From positions 56,897,619 through 56,961,618 of the forward strand of contig CM043952.1 of assembly GCA_014529385.2 (NCBI GenBank): 64,000 nt of DNA, in the 5' to 3' direction. A program made the position numbers and the translations under genes. Each line of letters begins with the position of its first letter. The first letter of the stretch is position 1. Shown one piece after another: positions 56,415 through 64,000 of this stretch. Origin of the DNA: Adiantum capillus-veneris (Eukaryota; Streptophyta; Polypodiopsida; Polypodiales; Pteridaceae). The notes under the pieces were generated by a model that saw only the letters and a list, made by a program, of their open reading frames with translations, was not told the origin of the DNA and searched no databases.

Positions 56415-57250
56415 TTACCTCTCTCATGAAATCATACTCGTCTTTGACTATGAGGTAGAGGAGATGAAGCCTAGTCATTAGTCCATGTTTCTTAGCGGGT
56501 AGAGGATCCCTTTCTACCCTACGACATCATTCTTAATGGATGAATAATCCATTTGGTGCTCAGGAGACTTAGTTGCCGCAAGCATGTCTGCTCTTTAGTC
56601 CATATCATACTTCCAAAGTAGGGCGACAAGTTCTACTTGGTATTTGGGAGACGTCTTCACCACAAACATGATCCTAAGCATGCATACTTCTTAAATTTTG
56701 TGCACAATAAAAGAAAGAGAATGAGTCCTATAAGACAAAAACATTGTTCATTTAAAGTGCATTTTCATTTGCTTACTCTAGTGTAGAATTGTAAGCATTG
56801 ACAAGGTTCACATTATCCTTAAGCTAGGTTCCTTGCATCCATCTAGCATCTTTAAAAGGATAATTCTTAAACTTAACAAGATATCATTGGATAACGTTAT
56901 CGTTTCTTAGTACCTTGTCTTTGTGTCAAAGGATCGATTCGGGCTGCAACACCTCTTCTTGATCTTCGATCTTTGACGGGTCCTCCATTATTGGTTCTTT
57001 TGATGGCTCTCCTTTGTAAGACTTGAGTAGGCTCACATGGTTAGCATTGTGAATGAGCTAATGGTTAGGCAACTTTAACTAATAAGCCATCTCATTGATT
57101 GGCTTAAGAATTTTTAAAAGAAAAGACCATAGTATCTTTTTGCTAGTTTAGCATAATACTCTTGGTGGCCCGTAGAATTCTTGCACGTAGTATGCCTTAG
57201 ACGAGCCTTAAGAAACTTTAGCAAAACCCAATCATATTTCTTAAAAGCTA
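56415..57250 (-). pseudogene. Element G 3' end: chromodomain-side remnant and polypurine tract
   Basis: In minus sense the sequence resembles an integrase C-terminal domain and linker (RYYGLFF near 57120; INQ/LTISSF and glu/pro-rich pieces near 56950-57060) full of stops. It ends in atgagagaggtaa next to the LTR, the likely polypurine tract. Confidence 0.55.
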
Positions 57251-58170
57251 AGGCTCTTCTGTGCTTATTAGCAGCATCCCTTTTTGCCTTTGCTTTGAGA
57301 TGGATATAGCATCTTTAATCTTTGGAAAAGATTCGTGTGAGTCTCGACTGTATTCATCATCAGCAGTGAAGATCTTTCCATATATTTTAAGTAGTAAGGG
57401 ACTTTTGGATATTACCTCTTTAACCTTGAAAGGTGTTTTCCCCATTGAAGTATGTACAATGTCATTGTATGCATACTCTAAGAGGTAGGTACTTCTCTCA
57501 TTGAGAATGTTGATCTACTTCCATGACATAGGCTTTTAGTAGATTCAAGATCGTTAGATTAGCTATTTCACTTTGGTCATCTGTTTGTGGATGATAGGCC
57601 AAAAGAGAAATTTAATCTACTTCCTAGATTCTCAAAGAGACCCTTTTAGAAATTACTGGTCACTCTAGGATCTTTGTCCGCCACTATGGATGTTGGAAAG
57701 CCATGATACTTGAAAATTTGAGATCTAAAGAGGGTTGCCGTTTGATGTGCCTTAATAGTCTTTTTGACAAGCATAGAGTGTGTTTTCTTGCTAAGCCTGT
57801 CGTATGAAACAATTCAAGTTGCTTCCCTCAATCAAATTTCAATTTTTGGTATACCACGCATTTTGAAACATACTCTTGTATGTTTACTTTTCATGGTAAA
57901 CCAACAGAAATACATTTCTATTCCTCAAAGAGTAGATTATGGAATCCTTCTTTGCCCCACATAAGGAGATGCATGGGATTCATACATCACTTTCTTATTG
58001 TATGGGTGAGTAACACATGGCCTATTGCCGTTTGGAAGATAATTATCCTTCAAGGTGAATGGTTCTTTTTTCTTCCCTAATGCAAAGGCTGTAATTACAT
58101 ACTCAAAGTCTCGATTAGTATACTGCATACTCATCTATCATAAAAGATAGATCATTGTGAGTTGCTATAG
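57251..58170 (-). pseudogene. Element G integrase remnant
   Basis: The pre-integrase and finger region is visible at 58134-57937 (LKDNYLPNGNRPCVTHPYNK, VMYESHASPYVGQRR). The core is broken by many stops. Fragments near 57590-57480 resemble the NSTILNLLKAY and SRDSHESFPKI parts. No intact catalytic triad can be traced. Confidence 0.65.
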
Positions 58171-58299
58171 ACACCACGTTTACCCTTGGCCATTGTGAAA
58201 GTGCATCGACCACTTGATTGTGCTTGCCAGCAATTTAAACAATATGAAATTTAAATTGCGAAAGAAAATTTTTCCACCTCATTTGTTTGTCGGAAAGCT

Positions 58300-59190
58300 T
58301 GGTTTGTGTCATGAAGTACTTGAGACTTTGTGATCCATTCGTAGGATGAATGGAGCGTCCAAGAGATAGTGCTTCCATGTGTCTAGGGTATGTAGAACAA
58401 CTAAAAGCTCTTTTTTTAATATGCTCAAGATCCGTTCATCGGCATTGAGCCTTTGGCTCTCATATGCTATGGCATGCCCTTCTTGAAGCAAAACTGGTCC
58501 AAGGCAATCACCACAAGCATCACATTGGACCTCAAATGGATTTGAGAGATCCGGATGGATGAGGATGCTTATCTTTGAGCTTGTCAAAAGCATTTTGTTC
58601 TTTAGCAGTCCATGATTACTTAACGTTCTTCCTTGTTAAGTCATGCAATGGTCCTGTTATTTGAAAGAATTTTGCTATAAAGCGTCTTTAGTATGCACAC
58701 ATACCAATAAATCTTCTTAGCCCATGTAGATTCCTTGAAATAGACCATGCTTTTATTACCTCCAACTTTGATGGATTCATACATATACCATCTTGAGAGA
58801 TAATGTGACCTAAATATTGAATCTCTTGTAGGAAAATGTCAATTTTCTTTTGATTAATGAAAAGCTTATTTTCTCTCACAACTTGAAAGATTACCTGGAG
58901 GTGTCACTTGTACTCCTCAAGAGAATTTGAGTGGCCTGAAGATTTTTGTCCATCGTGATTTTGAATGCGGCTAGAGAATTTATCAAGCCAAAACTTGTAG
59001 CTTATCAAATAGATCTTCTACCCATGGCATGGGAAATATTTTTTCTTGTAGTGATCCTATTTAGTGCTCTATAGTTGACACACATGTGATATGTGCCATC
59101 TTTCTTTTGCATTAAAAGTATTGGTGAACAGAATCGAGAGGAGCTAGGCCTCACCATCCCTTTTTCCACCAATTCATGCACTTGCCTCAT
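58300..59190 (-). pseudogene. Element G RT and RNase H
   Basis: RT N-terminal part (59190-59005: VRPSSSRFCSPILLMQKKDG, MCVNYRALNRITT) is followed by FGLINSLAAFKITMDK in another frame. The sequence then jumps to the post-catalytic helix (58879-58688: NKLFINQKKIDIFLQEIQYL, GHIISQDGI), so the YxDD active site is deleted. RNase H lies at 58593-58309 (VQCDACGDCLGPVLLQEGH, ILKKELLVVLHTLDTWKHYL, LRMDHK). Confidence 0.82.
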
Positions 59191-59418
59191 GATCTCCTCT
59201 TGTTGAGCTTGTGAAACTCAATAAGAAGGTTTATTAGGCGGTCAGCTCCCTAGTAGAAGCTCTATTGCATGGTCATCATCCCCTCGTTTTGGAGGTGGCT
59301 CACTAGGGATGTCATCAATAAAAACATCTTGGAATCAATTTAGGAAATTAGACAACTCTAATTCCTCTTGATTCCCTTTATAACTACTATTGAAAACATT
59401 AGATTCATTACAGATTCT

Positions 59419-59664
59419 CTAACAAAAATCATATACGCAAAAGCAGAGCTTATCAAAAGCAAGCATATTTACCAGGGATATGATGTTCCTTGACTCATTA
59501 GCATCTATATACATGCTCTTTTCCCTGTATGTGAAATAGATTCTCCTTTCAGGGAACTTCATGTTGGCAGCCATGCAGTTGAACCATGGTGCCCCTAGGA
59601 TAACATCATCATGTTGGAGAGGAGAGATAAAAGAAATCTTCTTTGTTGACATGGCTTTGGACAT
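59419..59664 (-). pseudogene. Element G protease region
   Basis: ISPLQHDDVILGAPWFNCMA matches the conserved end of gypsy retropepsin (D-x-ILG-x-x-W). The active-site DTG-like segment lies just upstream: near 59800 the minus strand reads FDPGSTHNF-like, but across stops. Non-functional. Confidence 0.65.
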
Positions 59665-59841
59665 GAAATCTCAACTTCCTAATCAAGAGAGTAACGAAGG
59701 CTTTCTACCCCTTGAAAGCTCTGTCTGCAGTTACAGTATCTCCCATCTCAAAAGCTTGAATGCCTAACTTGGTGGCCAACTCCGTTGATACGAAGTTGTG
59801 AGTAGAGCCAGGGTCAAACAAGATGAAGGCATCATGTTACC

Positions 59842-61070
59842 TTACCTTTCCCTAAGCATAGGAGAGTGATGAGCCTTTGCAATGAGTATCCTCTTTTGGA
59901 GCTTCAACCATGGAAGCTCTAGGAGTGTCATTGTATACGTTTCTTTTGGGGCAAGAACGATAACCGTGTCCTTGCTCCCCACACTTAAACCATTATGGTC
60001 TTTACAAAAAGCCTCTAATTCTTTGGGAGAGAGCTTATTTTTACCTTTGTAAGCTTCTTTCTCCTTGGCCTTGTTGGTGTTGGTGTTGGTGTTGCCTTGG
60101 GAAGAGTTTTGAGCATTGCTCTTCTCTTGAGCTTCTTTTCGCCCCTTGTTGGAAATTGATCTTTGAAACAACCATAGTGTGATGGATGACTTCGGTGATA
60201 GTGCTAGGCCGTTGTGAGTTGACATACTCGGCCATTTCTTTAGGTAATTCCGCACAAAATTGTTGCTTTTGTTTGGAGAAGTCTAACCTTTGAAAGACTG
60301 TAGCTTTGAGATATAAATCCCAAAACTTGTCTACATATTTGTGGATAGACTCGTCGAAGAGTAGCTTCAAACTTTGCCATTTGGTGAGCACTTTGTCCTT
60401 GGCATCGCTTGCAAGGCATTACTTCATTATGGAAACTCGTAGAGTTTTCCATGTCTTTGGGGCTTTGTTGTTGCCACTAAAGGCTAGCCCACCATTGACG
60501 AGCAGACTTCTAGAAGTGCACAGCTACATGGCGTAGCTTGGAGGATTCCGTGAAGTCCTCGTCTCCAAAGGCCACATCAAATTATTGGATGAAGGCCAAG
60601 GAGGAAGGTGAGAAGAAGCAGAAGAGGGTGACCTCTTTCTTGCCTTTTTCTTCCTTTGTTTCCTCTCTTCCCTTTTGGAATGACGAGGAGAAGAACTATG
60701 GGTTGAGCGTTTCCTCTTGGGAGGAGTTGGCGACAGTTTAGACTGCCGTCTTCATGGAGCCACATCTTTAGAGGAACTTAGGTATTCACGTATTTTTCGT
60801 TCTTTGGATTCCTCATATCTTATGGGAGAGAGTTTTCTTTTGGGAGTTTCATCAAGAGGCCTCCTAAACTCTCTCTCCTCTTGGAGAGGAAGGGAAATCC
60901 CATAAGCACAAAGTTGTTGAGTAACTTCGGCTTGCAAAGTAGGGTTGCCTAAGCTTGATGCAACCTAGTACAAGATAATTAACAGACATGGGGGCATCAT
61001 CATTAGCACCTTCATGTGCAAAATCAAAGTTATTAATGTTCATTTTACTCTCTTGGTTATTGTCAGCCAT
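59842..61070 (-). pseudogene. Element G gag
   Basis: A likely start is at 61070 (MADNNQESKMNINNFDFAHE). A broken middle follows, then capsid-like pieces (60391-60041: ESIHKYVDKFWDLYLKATVF, FCAELPKEMAEYV). The zinc knuckle is at about 59950-59995, where a shifted frame reads WFKCGEQGHGYRSCPK. The first Cys is Trp (tgt to tgg), so the CX2CX4HX4C finger is lost. The 60460-60860 part has frames in both directions without clear homology. Confidence 0.7.
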
Positions 61071-61470
61071 GCTAATTATACTTATGTGTTTACTTAGTGT
61101 ATTCTTTGGCAATTCAAAACCTTAGTTGCTACTCCTCTTAGCCTTTGAAAATAAGCACTTAAGTATCCACACCAACGGCTCGAATTGGTTAATTATAGAG
61201 AGTAGTGGGGTGGGTCTAACATAGCAGAATTGCGGAGGGATAGCTCCTTTTGGACTTCTTATGGCTCAATAATGGTAAATTCGTAGGCAAGTTTAAAAAG
61301 ATCCATTATTAAGACCAAAGCTCCTGAGGTGTGCACCATATCCCACATAGTGGGCACAAGAAAATCGGTAATAGATCCTAGACCCATTGACCCTAATATA
61401 GTTAACAAAAACAACCATTAATAGGCTACTTAAGGACCTCTCTTCTTAAGCAAGAAAAGAGAAACCAAAT
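61071..61470 (-). other. Element G leader
   Basis: 0.4 kb without a recognised frame between the primer site and the Gag start. Confidence 0.55.
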
Positions 61471-61482
61471 GCTCTGATACCA
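61471..61482 (-). promoter_or_regulatory. Element G primer-binding site
   Basis: On the minus strand TGGTATCAGAGC, one base from the LTR end ...ccattaca. It matches the initiator Met-tRNA 3' end. Confidence 0.9.
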
Positions 61483-61483
61483 A

Positions 61484-63025
61484 TGTAATGGAGATGGCCT
61501 ACGAAATTTGAGATTAGCGGAATTAGGAAATTAGGTGAAGCACTTTTGAGAGATTACTTTGTGAGCATAACGGGTGAACTTAATTGATGGTAGCAACATA
61601 AACATAGTACTTAATTAACTTGGCATGAACAATACTTTTGCAAGAGAGAGAGAGAGTATTAGAGAACATGACAATAGTTGAGGACCGAATTTACTTGGAT
61701 CTCGGTTCCCCCTCCAAAAGGCGTTTGTATTATAGATTCTCCCATCAAGAGAGACTTGGTACAATATAATCTTTGTGTTCCTTGTGACCTTGGGGATGCT
61801 ATGAAGATGTAAAGCTTCATGCATCACGAGCATAACATAAAATTTGCAAAAAGCATTAACTATCCCAAGCCTCGGTCCCAAGGCCTCAAACACCTTCGAA
61901 GGTGGAGAGAGCTAGCGGGAAATGAGGGTAGGGAAGAGGAAGAAGAATCATTCATAGGAGAAAGAAATAGTTCCTCACTTATCATCACTCTTCTCGCTTA
62001 GCATAGTATATTAGCATAGTAATGAAGATGGAGAAGATGGAAATCTTAAGCATTGAAGCATGGATCTTGGTTGGATTTTCATTCCATAGCCAAGAGTGTT
62101 GGTGTAGGCTCTCAACTTCTCTACAAGCTTGGAGAAGGAGATAGAGCTCTTGCACTTTGCACTCCACACAATGAGAGAGAGTGTGTGTGGGAGAGTATAC
62201 CCCCCTCCCTCTCTTTCTCTCTCTCATTATTTAAATATATCATTTGGACATGTGTCCTCTTTTTCCTCTTTGAGAGAAAGAACTTAATTATTTATTTTTA
62301 TGCATCTAAATTTTCATTGGACCCCTTTAAAGCCTATCCAATAGGATTCAAGCACATCATGAGGGTCACATGTGGAGGATTTTGACATGTGTCTTTTATG
62401 CTTCTTAAATCATTTGGTTTGAATTGAACGCTTCAAGCACCTAGTCTTTCAAGCATGGAAACCATTTATGCCTCTTGAGAGTTTATCTTTGAATTGAACA
62501 CTTCAAGAACCTTAGTCATTTAAGCATAAAATCACCTCAAGCTTTGGGCAAGGTTCCCACAAACACTTTAAGCACTTTAGTTAGCAAGCCAACAAGCACC
62601 TCATGCTTGGGTAGGATTCCCGCCTCAAGGTCAGCTCTAGCTTCTAAGGTCAAAGGACATTTTAACATTGACTTTTGAAGGTTTTTAATGAAGCTAACCC
62701 TAAGGTCTTTTAAGCTCCATTAGATGCATGTTGCTCTTTGATAGACTATTTCCTTTTGGACCCCTATTGAGATGCAACCATCTCTCCTCTTGGTCCCTCA
62801 CTGAGGTAAATCTAGAAGCACTTATTGCACATTGCTATTTGGTAGACTGTCTCCTTTTGGACCCTTATTGAGATGCAACCATTTCTCCTTTTGGTCCCCT
62901 GTTGAGATAGGTCTAGAAGTACATCTCTATTTCCTAACTTTGTTCCCCTTTTATCTTCCCATATTAAATGATCAGTTTAATATGAGAAAATCATTCGGTA
63001 GAGTTAGATATTATTTTTTATGACA
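61484..63025 (-). repeat. Element G 5' LTR
   Basis: In + orientation tgtaatggagatgg...tttatgaca, about 1.54 kb. It differs from the 3' LTR by scattered substitutions and small indels, so insertion is not recent. Confidence 0.92.
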
Positions 63026-63239
63026 TGCTTTTTTTTTTAATTTTCATTTTTGGTTTGTTCAAATTATGTTGATATTAGTTGTAATGGTGGAGCATGGCTC
63101 AATTAAAGTCCAAGGTGATAGTTTGATAGCTACGCAAGGCTCCAAGACAAAACATAAACCAAAGGATAGGTTCTTGTTACCTCCACTACACGCTACATTG
63201 TCATTTCTACCATTTCGACACTCTTTGTATCGCTACAAT
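63026..63239. other. Spacer between G and the third G-type LTR
   Basis: A T-rich start (63030-63050), then 190 bases with no recognised feature. It is original flank, holding the right TSD tgctt of G. Confidence 0.6.
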
Positions 63240-63912
63240 TGTAATGGAAATGGCCTATGAACTTTGAGAATAGTGGAATTGAGAGAATTAGAGTGAGCAT
63301 TTTTATGAGACTTTTTTGAGAACATAGAGGGTGAACTTAATTAGCAGTAGCACCATAACCATTATAATTAATTAACTTGGTATGAACAATACTTTTGCAA
63401 GAGAGAGAGTTAGAGAACTTGACAACAGTTGACCGGATTTATGTGGAGCCGGGCCCCCCTTCAATAGCTTTTGTATTATAGATTCTCCCATAAAGAGAGA
63501 CTTGGTACAATACAGTCTTTGTGTTCCTTGTGACCTAGGTGATGATATGAAGATGAAAAGCTTCATGCATCACGAGCATAACATAAACTTTGTTTAATCA
63601 TTAACCATCCCCAGCCTCAGTCCCAAGGACTCAAACACCTTCGAAGGTGGAGAGAGCTAGCAGGGAATGAGGGTGGGGAAGAGGAAGAAGAATCATTCAT
63701 AGGAGAAATAAATAGTTCCTCACTTATCATCACTCTTCTCGCTTAGCATAGTAATGAAGATGGAGAAGATGGAAATCTTAAGCATTGAAGCATGGATCTT
63801 GGTTGGATTTTCATTCCATAGCCAAGAGTGTTGGTGTAGGCTCTCAACTTCTCAATAAGCTTGGAGAAGGAGATGGAGTTCTTGCACTTTCACCAAGTGA
63901 GAATGAGCTTAT

Positions 63913-63945
<33 letters not shown>

Positions 63946-64000
63946 AAAGAGAGAGTATACCCCCCAAGCACACCCCTAGCTTCCTTGGTTGACCCCTCCT
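63240..64000 (-). repeat. Third G-type LTR, cut by the window end
   Basis: It begins tgtaatggaaatggcctatg like the other two and is collinear to the window edge. It has its own (GT)n run at 63914-63944. It is either a solo LTR or the 3' LTR of a second G element on the minus strand. Confidence 0.88.

Larger units (their letters stand above)
54842..63025 (-). mobile_element. Ty3/gypsy element G, decayed
   Basis: 8.2 kb on the minus strand with LTRs at 61484-63025 (5') and 54842-56414 (3'), TG...CA ends and an imperfect TSD (tgcat at 54837-54841, tgctt at 63026-63030). It has an iMet primer site and gag, protease, RT, RNase H and integrase in gypsy order. Every domain has stops, and the RT catalytic segment is deleted, so it is inactive. 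A third LTR of the same family begins at 63240. Confidence 0.9.

Overview
The window is a retrotransposon-dominated stretch of nuclear DNA from a land plant. I see Ty3/gypsy chromoviruses, a Tork-like Ty1/copia element, initiator-Met-tRNA primer sites (TGGTATCAGAGC) and one host gene of a plant PHD-finger family. The chromodomain tails and a Penelope-like element with an N-terminal GIY-YIG nuclease suggest a seed-free plant with a large genome, such as a fern or lycophyte. That placement is inference; the sequence does not prove it. My element names are E, F, A, A2, B1-B3, C, D and G.

Layout. 1-2549: deletion derivative of gypsy element E. 2640-4554: an A-like LTR fragment and decayed gypsy pol F. 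5110-10410: a recently inserted copia element on the minus strand, with LTRs that match base for base except at one terminal position, TSD gtagt, and three in-frame stops. 10411-13685: unassigned, with a tandem repeat and an LTR-like scrap.

13691-45515 is one gypsy element A (TSD cagta on both sides) split by nested insertions. A Penelope-like element lies in its RT (16608-21172, TSD ctctc). Element B1 lies in its pol (22033-43075, TSD gatac/catac). B1 itself holds B2, an autonomous-type gypsy element, in its 5' LTR (TSD ttggg). It also holds a rearranged B3 in the same LTR and element C in its gag. B1, B3 and C share an unrecognised protein where a chromovirus would have RT-RNase H-integrase, so they look like a non-autonomous family parasitic on B2-like relatives.

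45521-50440: an LTR scrap, a GC-rich MITE-like segment, the A deletion derivative A2 (46800-48294, TSD ctcta), LTR D and a copia fragment. 50977-52975 (minus): the first two exons of a PHD-finger gene; the remaining exons are not seen, so the repeats to its left may lie in an intron. 53326-54841: microsatellites and unassigned DNA. 54842-63025: decayed gypsy element G on the minus strand. 63240-64000: start of a third G-type LTR.

How they act together: the intact LTR pairs, leaders and primer sites show copy-and-paste insertion layered over time. Only the PHD gene looks like a host gene under constraint. No tRNA, rRNA or CRISPR array was seen.
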